DNA of 64,000 bases, from NCBI RefSeq assembly GCF_026810505.1, contig NZ_CP101750.1, positions 8,668,515-8,732,514 on the forward strand. The letters are read 5' to 3'. This stretch comes from Streptomyces sp. Je 1-369. Lineage in GTDB: Bacteria; Actinomycetota; Actinomycetes; Streptomycetales; Streptomycetaceae. The notes below the pieces were generated by a model that worked only from the letters and a program-made list of their open reading frames with translations, had not been told where the DNA came from and searched no databases. How positions within the stretch are numbered: position 1 is the first letter of the stretch; each line of letters opens with the position of its first letter. Below are positions 20,789-29,412 of this stretch, piece by piece. The position numbers were made by a program, and so were the translations under genes.

Positions 20789-20994
20789 TACCCTGCCGCG
20801 GCGGGGGATTGGGCCGGGGCGCCCCGTATCCGCAACCGGTGAGGCGAATACGCCCCCGGACCGGACCGGCAGCCGGATCGGCACGGCGCAGCACCGGACG
20901 GGCCTTACCGCTGCGCCCTGCTACGCCTTTTACGTACCCGTCGTACGTCTGCGTTTCCTCATTCCTTCCGAGAAGTCTGGACGATGCGATCTCC

Positions 20995-22047
20995 ATGCGG
21001 AAAACACCAGGGGAGCTGAGCGCGTTGACACCACCGGCCCCGGCCCCGGACGCCGCCCCCGCCGCCCGCCGGGCCCGCACGGTCGGGGTCGGCCGCGCCC
21101 ACGCCAAGACGATCCTGCTGGGCGAGCACGCCGTGGTGTACGGGGCGCCCGCCCTGGCACTGCCGGTGCCGCAGCTGGCGGTCACGGCCAGCGCCGGCTG
21201 GTCCGCGCCGGGCCCCGCCGCCGCCGGCGGGGTGTCCCTGACGATGACCGGCTCCCCCTCCCGGCCGGTGGCCACCGAGGCCTCCGACGGGCTGCGGCAG
21301 CTGGCCGCGGAGTTCCGTACCGCCATGGACGTGGCCGCGGACGTGCACCTGGAGGTGATCCTGGACTGCGCGATCCCGCCCGGCCGCGGCCTGGGCTCCA
21401 GCGCCGCGTGCGCCCGCGCCGTGGTCCTGGCCCTGGCCGACCTCTTTGGCCGCGAGGTCGATGCGCGCACGGTCTTCGACCTGGTGCAGAGCGCCGAGAA
21501 CGTGGCCCACGGCCGGGCCAGCGGCGTCGATGCCACCGCCGTGGGCGCGCCCGGCCCGCTGCTGTTCCAGCAGGGAGCCGCCCAGGACCTGGAGGTGGGC
21601 TGCGAAGGGCTGTTCATCGTGGCCGACAGCGGCGAGGTGGGCCGTACCAAGGACGCGGTGACCCGGCTGCGTGACGGCTTCACCCGCCACCCCGGCAGCC
21701 GGCACCACTTCCTGCGCCGCGCCGCCCTGCTGACCGACCGGGCCCGCCACGCCCTGGCCCAGGACACCCCCGACGACCTCGGCCCCTACCTGACGGCCTA
21801 TCACCACCTGCTGCGCGAGGCCCGGCTGAGCACCGAGCGCATCGACGCGCTGGTCGAGGCGGCGCTGGCCGCGGGCAGCCTCGGCGCCAAGATCACCGGG
21901 GGCGGGCTCGGCGGCTGCATGATCGCGCTGGTCCCCTGCGACCAGGCCGGCGCCGTCACCCGCCGCCTCCACGCGGCCGGCGCGCAGCAGACCTGGGTCC
22001 TGCCGCTGACGGCCCGCCGCACCGGCGGCCCCCGCGCCACCTCCTGA
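20995..22047 (+). CDS. mvk: Mevalonate kinase (GHMP family)
   Basis: Phosphorylates mevalonate for isopentenyl diphosphate synthesis. It shows GRAHAKTILLGEHAVVYGAPALALP near the N-terminus, the ATP loop PPGRGLGSSAACARA (GHMP motif 2) and the C-terminal KITGGGLGGCMIAL. The start is uncertain: ATG 20995 gives 350 residues, while TTG 21025 is better placed behind AGGGGAGC and gives 340. Streptomyces mevalonate operons normally continue with decarboxylase, phosphomevalonate kinase, isomerase, HMG-CoA reductase and HMG-CoA synthase. None of these follows here, so the rest of the pathway must be elsewhere. Confidence 0.92.
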   Translation: MRKTPGELSALTPPAPAPDAAPAARRARTVGVGRAHAKTILLGEHAVVYGAPALALPVPQLAVTASAGWSAPGPAAAGGVSLTMTGSPSRPVATEASDGLRQLAAEFRTAMDVAADVHLEVILDCAIPPGRGLGSSAACARAVVLALADLFGREVDARTVFDLVQSAENVAHGRASGVDATAVGAPGPLLFQQGAAQDLEVGCEGLFIVADSGEVGRTKDAVTRLRDGFTRHPGSRHHFLRRAALLTDRARHALAQDTPDDLGPYLTAYHHLLREARLSTERIDALVEAALAAGSLGAKITGGGLGGCMIALVPCDQAGAVTRRLHAAGAQQTWVLPLTARRTGGPRATS

Positions 22048-22204
22048 CCCCCCGCACCGCTTCCTGACCCCCGGCATCCACCCCCGGCGTCACCCGGCGG
22101 TACCCGGCGGCACCATCCACGTATCCCGGCACCATCCCCGCACCATCCACGTATCCCGGCACCATCCACGTATCCGTGTACGGACAGGCGAGAGGAGCAG
22201 GCAC
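22048..22204. repeat. Spacer with 19-bp direct repeats
   Basis: CACCATCCACGTATCCCGG occurs at 22111 and 22141 and partly at 22160, with a truncated copy at 22130. It precedes a GAGAGGAGCAGGCAC ribosome-site-like sequence at about 22189-22204. Confidence 0.65.
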
Positions 22205-22414
22205 ATGAACACCGCCAGCACCGTGTACGCCCTTGGCCCCGGCACTGCCCCCGGCACCGGGACCGGCACCGGGACCGGCACCGGTCCCGGCTCCGCTGTG
22301 TCCGCCCGCCCTTGCACCGGCCCCCGCCCCTTCGGCGATGATCCGGTTCTGTTTCTGCTGACGCGCGGGGGAGGCGGCCGTGCGGCCGCGGGGCCGACCC
22401 GGCGCGCATGGTGA
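22205..22414 (+). CDS. Possible small ORF, Gly-Thr repeat protein
   Basis: A 69-codon frame behind a good GAGAGGAGCAGGCAC site. The product begins MNTASTVYALGPGTAPG and runs through a Gly-Thr dipeptide repeat to a Gly/Arg-rich end. I recognise no family. It may be a leader or a spurious frame in repetitive DNA; only the ribosome site supports it. The remaining sequence to 22769 holds nothing I can assign. Confidence 0.25.
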   Translation: MNTASTVYALGPGTAPGTGTGTGTGTGPGSAVSARPCTGPRPFGDDPVLFLLTRGGGGRAAAGPTRRAW

Positions 22415-22769
22415 ACGGCTACCGTCCGCCCCGCGACAGCGGCTGACGGCCGGCGCAGGAGGGACGCGCGGGGAGCACCCGCGGCGCGGCACACCGCCCG
22501 CCGCCGCCCCCGCCGCCCGTCTTCCCCTCCCGCACGCGCCGCCGTACGCCCACACCCTCCCGCCGCCCATCCGGCGTGCCGGGTGTGGTCCGCCGCCCAG
22601 GGGTGAGGTCTGCCCGGGCCGGCGGGGCGTGCGCACGCCTGCCGCCGAGCCCGGCTCGGCGCCAGGCCCGGACCCGGCCCCGCAGTCCTGCCACCCCGCT
22701 TCAGGGGCGGCGGCCCGCGCGGTGTCCCGTGGTCCTCGCCCCGTTGCGTGACCAGCAGAAACGGTAGAC
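22415..22769. other. Spacer before the CreE-like gene, nothing recognised
   Basis: C/G-rich sequence with overlapping low-complexity frames on both strands and no domain match. The CreE-like gene starts at ATG 22770 after CAGAAACGGTAGAC, a weak ribosome site, so its transcript may begin in this stretch. Confidence 0.4.
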
Positions 22770-24839
22770 ATGACAGCGAGCCCCCGCACGGTGTGCGTGG
22801 TAGGTGCCGGACCGCGCGGCCTGTCCGTACTCGAGCGCCTGTGCGCCAACGCCCGCCTGCGGCCGCAGGACGGCCCCCTCCGCATCCATGTGATCGACCC
22901 CTGCCCGCCCGGCCCCGGCCGGGTGTGGCGCACCGACCAGTCCCCGCACCTGCTCATGAACACCGTGGCCGGCCAGATCTCGGTGTTCACCGATGCCAGC
23001 GTCGACCTTGCGGGGCCGCTGGAGCCGGGGCCCAGCCTGCACGAGTGGGCCCTCGCGCTGGCCGCCGGGCAGCTCGGCGACGCCTACCCGCAGGAGGTGG
23101 TGGCCCAGGCCCGCGCGCTGGGCCCCGACACGTATCCCACCCGCGCCTTTTACGGCCACTACCTGCGCTGGGTGTGCCGGCGCGTGGTGCGCGGCGCGCC
23201 CGCCCGGGTGCGTGTCACCTTCCACCGCGGCCTGGCCGTCGCGCTGGACGACGAACCCCCCACAGGTACGGGGCCGTCCGGTGGCGGGCGGCAGCGGGTG
23301 CGGCTGGCGGACGGCACGGTGCTCGGCGGACTGGACGCGGTCATCCTGTGCCAGGGCCACCTGCCGGCCGGCGCGGACGCGGGGGAGCGGGCCTTCGCCG
23401 GCCGCGCCCGCGCCGCGGGGCTGCCCCACCTGGCGCCGGCCAACCCCGCCGATGTGGACCTGCGCGCGCTGGCGCCGGGCATGCGGGTGCTGCTGCGCGG
23501 CCTGGGCCTGAACTTCTTCGACTACCTGGCCCGGCTCACCGCCGGCCGCGGCGGCACCTTCACCCGCCGCGGTGGCCGGCTGTACTACCAGGCCTCGGGC
23601 CGCGAGCCGCAGCTGTACGCGGGATCGCGGCGCGGCGTTCCCTACCAGGCGCGCGGCGAGAACGAGAAGGGCCCGCACGGCCGCCACGAGCCGCGCCTGC
23701 TCACCGCCGGGCGCATCGCCGTGCTGCGCCGCGAACACGCCGTGGGCGGCCTGGACTTCCGGCGCGATGTGTGGCCGCTGATCGCCCGGGAGGCGGAGGC
23801 CGTCTACTACGCCACCTTGCTGCGCTCGCGCGGCGAGGCGCTGCCGGCCCGGCAGCTGGAGGCCGCCTGCCTGGCCGCCCCGCCGGGGGAGCGGCACCTG
23901 CGGGCGGTGCTGGAGGAGTACGGCATCGGCGAGAAGGACCGCCTGGACTGGGAGCTGCTGGCCCGCCCCTGGCGCGACCGGGAGTTCACCGGCCCGCACG
24001 ACTTCACCGGCTGGCTCCTGGACCAGCTGCGCCAGGACGTGGCCGAGGCGCGGGCGGGCAACGTCAGCGGGCCCCTCAAGGCGGCCCTGGACGTACTGCG
24101 GGACCTGCGCAACGAGATCCGCCTGGCCGTCGACCACGGCGGCCTGGACGGCGACTCCCACCGCACCGACCTGGACGGCTGGTACACGCCGCTCAACGCG
24201 CACCTGTCGATCGGCCCGCCGGCCCGCCGGGTGGAGGAGATGACCGCGCTGATCGAGGCCGGGGTGCTGGACGTGATCGGCCCCGGCCTGCGCGTGCAGG
24301 TGGAGCACGGCCGCTGCACCGCCGCCTCCCCGCTGGTGCCCGACTCGGCGCGGGAGGTGGACGCGGTCGTCGAGGCCCGGCTGCCCGCGATCACGCTGCG
24401 CCGCACCGAGGACCGGCTGCTGCGCCACCTGCTGGCCACCGGCCAGTGCACCGCCCACCGCATCCGCACCCGCGGCGTACAGCCCTTCGACAGCGACGGG
24501 CTGGCCGTCACACCGCGCCCCTTCCGCCTGATCGACGCGGCGGGCCGCCCGCACCCGCACCGCTACGCCTTCGGGGTGCCCACCGAAGCGGTGCACTGGG
24601 TGACGGCCGCGGGCATCCGCCCCGGCGTCAACTCGGTGACCCTCACCGACGCGGACGCGATCGCCCGCGCGGCCCTGCACCACCCGCCCCACCCCACCCC
24701 CGCACCCGCCACACTCCGGCCCACCACCACCCCCGCCACCTCCCGGCCCACCACCACCCCGACCCCCCACCCGGCCCCGGCCCCGTACCCGACCGACCCC
24801 GCTCCCGGGACGCCCCTGCCCGACCGAGCAGAAACCTGA
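22770..24839 (+). CDS. creE: CreE-like flavin-dependent aspartate N-oxygenase (nitrosuccinate-forming)
   Basis: A 689-residue FAD/NAD(P)-binding protein. The dinucleotide loop VVGAGPRGLS (Gly12, Gly14, Gly17) is followed by PGPGRVWRTDQSPHLLMNTVA, and a second Rossmann loop LLRGLGLNFFDYLARL lies near residue 240, the architecture of the CreE/FzmM group. Those enzymes oxidise the amino group of L-aspartate to nitrosuccinate, the first step of the aspartate-nitrosuccinate route to nitrous acid. The assignment is supported by a CreD-like lyase as the next plus-strand gene. The last 55 residues are a Thr/Pro-rich tail. Family recognition is from memory of the motif pattern. Confidence 0.8.
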   Translation: MTASPRTVCVVGAGPRGLSVLERLCANARLRPQDGPLRIHVIDPCPPGPGRVWRTDQSPHLLMNTVAGQISVFTDASVDLAGPLEPGPSLHEWALALAAGQLGDAYPQEVVAQARALGPDTYPTRAFYGHYLRWVCRRVVRGAPARVRVTFHRGLAVALDDEPPTGTGPSGGGRQRVRLADGTVLGGLDAVILCQGHLPAGADAGERAFAGRARAAGLPHLAPANPADVDLRALAPGMRVLLRGLGLNFFDYLARLTAGRGGTFTRRGGRLYYQASGREPQLYAGSRRGVPYQARGENEKGPHGRHEPRLLTAGRIAVLRREHAVGGLDFRRDVWPLIAREAEAVYYATLLRSRGEALPARQLEAACLAAPPGERHLRAVLEEYGIGEKDRLDWELLARPWRDREFTGPHDFTGWLLDQLRQDVAEARAGNVSGPLKAALDVLRDLRNEIRLAVDHGGLDGDSHRTDLDGWYTPLNAHLSIGPPARRVEEMTALIEAGVLDVIGPGLRVQVEHGRCTAASPLVPDSAREVDAVVEARLPAITLRRTEDRLLRHLLATGQCTAHRIRTRGVQPFDSDGLAVTPRPFRLIDAAGRPHPHRYAFGVPTEAVHWVTAAGIRPGVNSVTLTDADAIARAALHHPPHPTPAPATLRPTTTPATSRPTTTPTPHPAPAPYPTDPAPGTPLPDRAET

Positions 24840-25440
24840 CCCACACCACGCCACCCACCGCCCGCCACACCCGCCCCCTCCCGGCGTCAACCATGGGTCG
24901 GTGGTCGGGGTTTGCTCCTGGGCCCGGGGCTCTCCGGTCCAGGACCACCTGCCCACCTGTCACCGCGCCCGCCCCCCCTGCCGGAGCCAACCATGGGCCG
25001 GTGGGCGGTATTTGCTCCCGGGCCCAGGGCTCACCGGTCCAGGACTACCTGCCTGCCCGTCACCGCGCCCGCGCCCTCTCGGCGTCAACCGTGGGTCGGT
25101 GGGCGGTGTTTGCTCCCGGGCCCGGGGTTCACCGGTCCAGGCCCACCTGCCCACCTGTCACCGCGCCTGCACCCTCTCGGCGTCAACCATGGGTCGGTGG
25201 GCGGTGTTTGCTCCTGGGTCCGGGGTTCACCGGTCCAGGACTACCTGCCTGCCCGTCACCGCGCCTGCACCCTCTCGGCGTCAACCATGGTTCGATGGGC
25301 GGTGTTTGCTCCTGGGTCCGGGGCTCTCCGGACCAGGACTACCTGCCTGCCCGTCACCGCACCCGCCTCCCTCCCGGCGCCAACCATGGGTCGGTGGGCG
25401 GAAGTTTTCCCGGTACGGGGCTCGCCCTCGAGCCGGGCCT
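24840..25440. repeat. About six tandem copies of a ~98-bp repeat between creE and creD
   Basis: The unit begins TCAACCATGGGTCGGTGGGC and runs through GTGTTTGCTCC and ACCGGTCCAGGACTACCTGCC. Copies start near 24887, 24987, 25085, 25183, 25281 and 25380, so the spacing is 98-100 bases and not a multiple of three. The copies are highly similar but not identical. Because the period breaks frame, the repeat cannot be a protein repeat. Its role is unknown: protein-binding array, small RNA or selfish repeat. Confidence 0.85.
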
Positions 25441-26177
25441 GCCATGCCCGCCCACCCCCGGGCATCAGCCACGCGCCGGGGAGAGGGTGCCCCGGACCGG
25501 GGCCCCCTCTTGGCCCGGGCCACCACGCCCCGCGCCTGCCGCCACCTCGCCTGCCGACCGGCCGGGGGCGGGAGCCGAACCGGGACCCGGGGCCGCCCGG
25601 ACAGGGAGCAGCGCGCGTCGTCCACCCGCCCGCCTGCCGCGCCGTCTCCCCGACGCGGCGGCAACGCCCCAACCGCAGGGGGGCGTTGAGTCGGAGCCGG
25701 GTGGGGGAGCCCACCATGTTCGCCGCCCGTCCGCCTGCCCCCGTTGCCCCGTGGGGCGACAGCCGGCCGCCCGGAGCAGGAGGCGAGCTGAGACCGTGCC
25801 GTCCGGGCCTGGGGTGGCGCGAGTCCGCTGCCCGTCCGCCTGCCGCGCCACGACTCGGCGGCAACCGCCCAGCCGCAAGCGGGCGCAGCCGCCCCGAGGC
25901 CGGGCGGGGGGAGCCCGCCACGGCCTCCGCCGTCCGCCTGACCCGTCCGACCGACCGACCGTCCGACCGACCGACCGTCCGACCGGCCGCCCGACCCGTC
26001 ACGTCCGTCCGACCGGCCGCCCGACCCGTCACGACCGTCCGACCGGCCGTCCGGCCGTCACGCCCGCCCCCCCCGGGGCCCCGTCGACCCTCCACCCCGG
26101 CGGCAACCAGCCCCCCCAGTACGCGGGAGTTGCGCCGAGGCCGGACCCCCGTACAGAACAGGAACAAGGAGCCACCC
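25441..26177. other. GC-rich spacer upstream of creD, no gene called
   Basis: Non-repetitive at first, then short CGACCGACCGTC and CCGGCCGCCCGACCCGTCACG repeats at about 25945-26060. Open frames are Arg/Pro-rich without family matches. The creD ribosome site (AACAAGGAGCC) ends at about 26173. Confidence 0.5.
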
Positions 26178-27713
26178 ATGAGCGCTGATCCGCCGAGCAC
26201 CACCCCGCCGCCTCCGCCCAAAACCGGCGCGGCGGGCCCGGACATGGCGGGCCCGGACATGGCGGGACCGGACACGGCGGGACCGGACATGGCAGGTCCG
26301 GATGCCGGGCTGCTTGCGCCCGTGTGGGCCGGGGTGCCGGTGGCGGGGGCGGTGGGGGACGGGGCGTGGCTGCAGGCCATGCTCGATGCCGAGGCGGGGC
26401 TGAGCCGGGCCCAGGCGCGCCTTGGCACGGTGCCCGAGGCCGCCGCCCGGGTGATCACCGAGACGGCGCGGGCGGAGCGGCTGGACGTGGTGGCGCTGGC
26501 GGCCCGGGCCCGCCAGTCCGCCAACCCGGTGGTGGCCCTGGTCCGGGAGTTCACCGCGCTGGTGGCCGCCCGCGACACGGCCGCGGCCGCCTACGTGCAC
26601 CGCGGCTCCACCAGCCAGGACATCTTCGACACGGCCGCCATGCTCGTCGCCCGGCGGGCGCTGCGCCTGATCCGCGCCGATCTGGCCCGTACCGAGCAGG
26701 CGCTGGCCGCGCTGGCCCATACCCACCGCGACACCCTGATGGCCGGGCGCACCCTGGCCCTGCACGCGGTGCCCACCACCTTCGGCTGCAAGGCGGCGGG
26801 CTGGCGCCACCTCGTACTGGATGCCGCCGACCGGCTCGCCGCCCTGGACGCGGCGGCACCCGTCCAGCTCGGCGGGGCCGCCGGCACCCTGGCCGGCTAC
26901 CTCGCCCACGCCCCGGGCACCGACCCCGCCGCCTATACCCGTGATCTCACCGAGGCCTTCGCCGCCGAAGTGGGGCTGCGCGCACCGCTGTTGCCCTGGC
27001 ACGTGCTGCGCACCCCGGTGGCCGACCTGGCCCAGGGCGCCGCGTTCACCTGCGCCGCCCTGGGCAAGATCGCCGTGGATGTGCTGTCGCTGACCCGCAC
27101 CGAGGTCGGCGAGGTGCGCGAGCCGGCGCCCGCCGGGCGCGGCGCGTCCTCGGCGATGCCGCACAAGCAGAACCCCGTACTGGCCACCGCCATCCGCTCC
27201 GCCGCGCTGCAGGCCCCGCCGCTGGCGGCGGGCGTGCTGGGCTGCATGCTGAGCGAGGACGAGCGCTCGGCCGGTGCCTGGCACGCCGAGTGGGAGCCGC
27301 TGCGCGCCCTGCTGCGGCTGGCCGGGGGAGCGGCCCACCAGGCCGCCGAGCTGGTGGGCCGGCTGCGGGTGGATGCCGCACGGATGCGCGCCAACACCAC
27401 CCTGACCGGCGGCCTGATCGTCTCCGAGCGGATCGCCGCCGTCCTGGCGCCGCTGCTGGGCAAGGCCGCCGCCCGCGACCTGCTGGATACCGCATCGGCC
27501 CAGGCCGCAGCCAGCGGCCGGCCACTGGCCGAGGTACTGGGCCAGGACCCGCGCGCGGCCGCCGCACTGAGCGGCGTCGGCCACCGCGACCTGTTCGACC
27601 CGCAGGCCTACACCGGGGCGGCCGCCGCGCTGACCGAGCGCGCCCTGACCCGCCCCGCACCCCCCGCGCCTCCTGCACCTCCCGGGTCCTCCGCCCCGGC
27701 AGGAGCGGTCTGA
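26178..27713 (+). CDS. creD: CreD-like nitrosuccinate lyase (aspartase/fumarase superfamily)
   Basis: A 511-residue lyase of the argininosuccinase/adenylosuccinate lyase superfamily. The signature SSAMPHKQNPV lies at 324-334, and GSTSQDIFDTA marks the substrate loop. In the annotated families it would score as a 3-carboxymuconate cycloisomerase-like protein. Beside a CreE-like oxygenase it is best read as nitrosuccinate lyase, releasing nitrous acid and fumarate. ATG 26178 follows AAGGAGCC. The first 45 residues include five copies of Ala-Gly-Pro-Asp-Met/Thr encoded by a 15-bp tandem repeat at 26232-26306, and the C-terminus is Pro/Ala-rich; both are additions to the core fold. Confidence 0.82.
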   Translation: MSADPPSTTPPPPPKTGAAGPDMAGPDMAGPDTAGPDMAGPDAGLLAPVWAGVPVAGAVGDGAWLQAMLDAEAGLSRAQARLGTVPEAAARVITETARAERLDVVALAARARQSANPVVALVREFTALVAARDTAAAAYVHRGSTSQDIFDTAAMLVARRALRLIRADLARTEQALAALAHTHRDTLMAGRTLALHAVPTTFGCKAAGWRHLVLDAADRLAALDAAAPVQLGGAAGTLAGYLAHAPGTDPAAYTRDLTEAFAAEVGLRAPLLPWHVLRTPVADLAQGAAFTCAALGKIAVDVLSLTRTEVGEVREPAPAGRGASSAMPHKQNPVLATAIRSAALQAPPLAAGVLGCMLSEDERSAGAWHAEWEPLRALLRLAGGAAHQAAELVGRLRVDAARMRANTTLTGGLIVSERIAAVLAPLLGKAAARDLLDTASAQAAASGRPLAEVLGQDPRAAAALSGVGHRDLFDPQAYTGAAAALTERALTRPAPPAPPAPPGSSAPAGAV

Positions 27714-27873
27714 CCGGCGAGGGCGGCGGCGAGGGCGGCGGCGAGGGCGGCGGTGGCGGCGAGGGCGACGGCGAGGGTGGCGGCCGCCCCCGGCACCCCG
27801 TTGCGGGGGTGGCGGGGGCGGCCGCGGTCGAGACGGCCCCGGGGGGCCGGGCGAAGGCGCTCACGGAGATCGC
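27714..27873. other. Convergent gap with GGCGAG repeats
   Basis: Between the plus-strand lyase and the minus-strand HTH gene lies a run of GGCGAGGGC and GGCGGCGAG units (about 27716-27790), then a GC-rich segment that may fold as a bidirectional terminator. Confidence 0.4.
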
Positions 27874-28056
27874 TCAGCGCTGGCGCTGCAGAGCGATCTC
27901 CGTGAGCTCTTCTATGTCGAACTGGGAGCGTCCTGGTGTGCCGTAGCGGGTTATCTTGCCCCGGCTTACCCACTTGCGGATGGTCGCTTCGGACACACCC
28001 GTGGCCAGTGCGGCCACATTCGTGGGAACGAGCCGGTGGCGCGGCGGTCGGTTCAT
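27874..28056 (-). CDS. Small helix-turn-helix DNA-binding protein (MerR/excisionase-like)
   Basis: A 60-residue protein. VPTNVAALATGVSEATIRKW is a MerR-like winged helix-turn-helix, followed by a wing (RGKITRYGTPGRSQFD) and a short acidic helix. ATG 28056 has GGAAGGA 6 bases upstream and overlaps the stop of the zinc-ribbon gene (ATGA), so the two are co-translated. Longer upstream starts lie within that gene and are not supported. As the only intact small DNA-binding protein inside the biosynthetic region, it is a candidate cluster regulator. Confidence 0.75.
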   Translation of the reverse strand: MNRPPRHRLVPTNVAALATGVSEATIRKWVSRGKITRYGTPGRSQFDIEELTEIALQRQR

Positions 28057-28679
28057 GCGGCGTCCTTCCGTTGCCGGTCCATGAGATGCCGGATGGTGAG
28101 CAATTCGCGCATTTCCCAGGAATGGCCCGACGAACAGCTGACGCTGCCCCGGACCGCTGTCCGCGCATGACCCGCCGACGCATTGATCGTCCCCGGGCAG
28201 TCGTCCACGACACACCCGATGACCGGCGCCTTCTCGTCCTCGGAATCCGGGTCGATGGCCCGCAGCGATTCCACCTGGAGGCTCTCGACTTCATCGGCGA
28301 ATTCGGCAGCCGGAGGCTGGGTGGCAAGCCACTCCAGATGGAGTATCAAAAAGCAGGCCAGATGCGGGACGGAACGCCCGGGCACGGCCGCCCCCCGCTT
28401 CTCCACGACAAACCCGGACCACGATTCCAGAATGGCGAGAATATTGTTCCTGGCATCGAGTGCGGAAATGTTCAGATGATCCCGCCTGCGGCTGCCCGAC
28501 ACCTTTGTCGGGTTCCGCCGCCGGGACGTCGACAGAATGTGGTGCAGTCCTTCCTGGTGGAGGCCGGGAAGGGCACGCAGATTACGTTCCAGCTGCTCGA
28601 CGCAGCCGGTGCACAGGACGGAGCCGGCGGCGGCAGGGACTTGCTGAGCATGGTTCCTGGGGCATGAGTGAAACTCCAT
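28053..28679 (-). CDS. Zinc-ribbon-like protein partnered with the HTH protein
   Basis: A 208-residue protein with cysteine pairs that could form two zinc sites: CPRNH and CTGC in the first 35 residues, and GCVVDDCPG with SCSSGH near the C-terminus. Residues 75-130 are helical and hydrophobic. AAGGAG precedes ATG 28679. It overlaps the HTH gene by 4 bases. Zinc-ribbon plus small-HTH pairs of this kind recur in Streptomyces antibiotic clusters (I recall an OvmZ/OvmW type), probably as a two-part regulator. Function is otherwise unknown. Confidence 0.7.
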   Translation of the reverse strand: MEFHSCPRNHAQQVPAAAGSVLCTGCVEQLERNLRALPGLHQEGLHHILSTSRRRNPTKVSGSRRRDHLNISALDARNNILAILESWSGFVVEKRGAAVPGRSVPHLACFLILHLEWLATQPPAAEFADEVESLQVESLRAIDPDSEDEKAPVIGCVVDDCPGTINASAGHARTAVRGSVSCSSGHSWEMRELLTIRHLMDRQRKDAA

Positions 28680-29412
28680 TGAATCTCCTTCATGAGCTGA
28701 CGCGCCCCGCATCCGGCACGACGAAGACACGCATCTTCCGTACCGGATGCCGCAGTGAATTGCTGAATCGATGGCCCTCGGAAAAGGAAGAAGGGGGCGT
28801 GGCCGGAGCCTTTGGATGCAGGCCGCTGAACGGACATCGCATCGTCACGTGGCAGAACGGTCCCGTTCAGGAAATTCCGGCAAAGAATTCAGGCCCCGCC
28901 CGATAGGCGTAGGCCCTGATGCGCACAGTGAATACAGCTGCCATGTACGGTCCATCCCCCCGATGCCTCCCCAGGCCCCACCGCCGCCTAGACGCGGCTA
29001 TGGGTGCCCTCGGAGAGTTCCATGACCGGTCGGGGGGTGTCAACGTGCGTCCCACCGGGAAGGGAGCGGTAATCCAGCGGTTGTAAATTTTTCATTTCGT
29101 AATCGATCTGCCCTAAAGGGGAATTTGAGATTCCTCTTTTCTAAAGGAGAACTCCAGGATTCTTCAGGCTTCGCTTTGGACGGATGACACCCTGCTTTAC
29201 CGCCCCCCGGCCCGCGCCCCTCCCAGCCCCTCCTTCCAGCCCCCTCCTGCGGCACCCCCCCGGCCGGCGGCCCACCCCCGGCCGCCGCACGCGCCCGGCC
29301 GCGGCAGCCCCCCCACACCCCGCCGCGCCCCGACCCCTGCCCCCCCTCGGCGGCCCACCCGGCCGCCCCGGTGACACCGCCCCCTGCTCCACCTCAACGC
29401 AAGGGAAAAGCT
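28680..29412. promoter_or_regulatory. Divergent intergenic region with AT-rich promoter segment
   Basis: Separates the minus-strand regulator pair from the plus-strand prenyl synthase. A stretch at about 29075-29170 is strikingly AT-rich for this genome (TTGTAAATTTTTCATTTCG) and includes a possible hairpin (AAAGGGGAAT with ATTCCTCTTT, one G-T pair). It probably contains the prenyl synthase promoter. The rest (29180-29400) is C-rich. A plus-strand frame at 28771-29025 has no ribosome site and is not called. Confidence 0.5.

Noticed and set aside
24887..25440. The ~98-bp tandem repeats as a CRISPR array
   Set aside because: Whole units are similar with no separation into constant repeats and unique spacers, unit length is too long, and no cas genes are present.
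24912..26177. Upstream extension of the CreD-like lyase frame (would give 933 residues)
   Set aside because: The extension crosses the ~98-bp repeats, which shift frame between copies, and the core homology plus a strong AAGGAGCC site begin at 26178.
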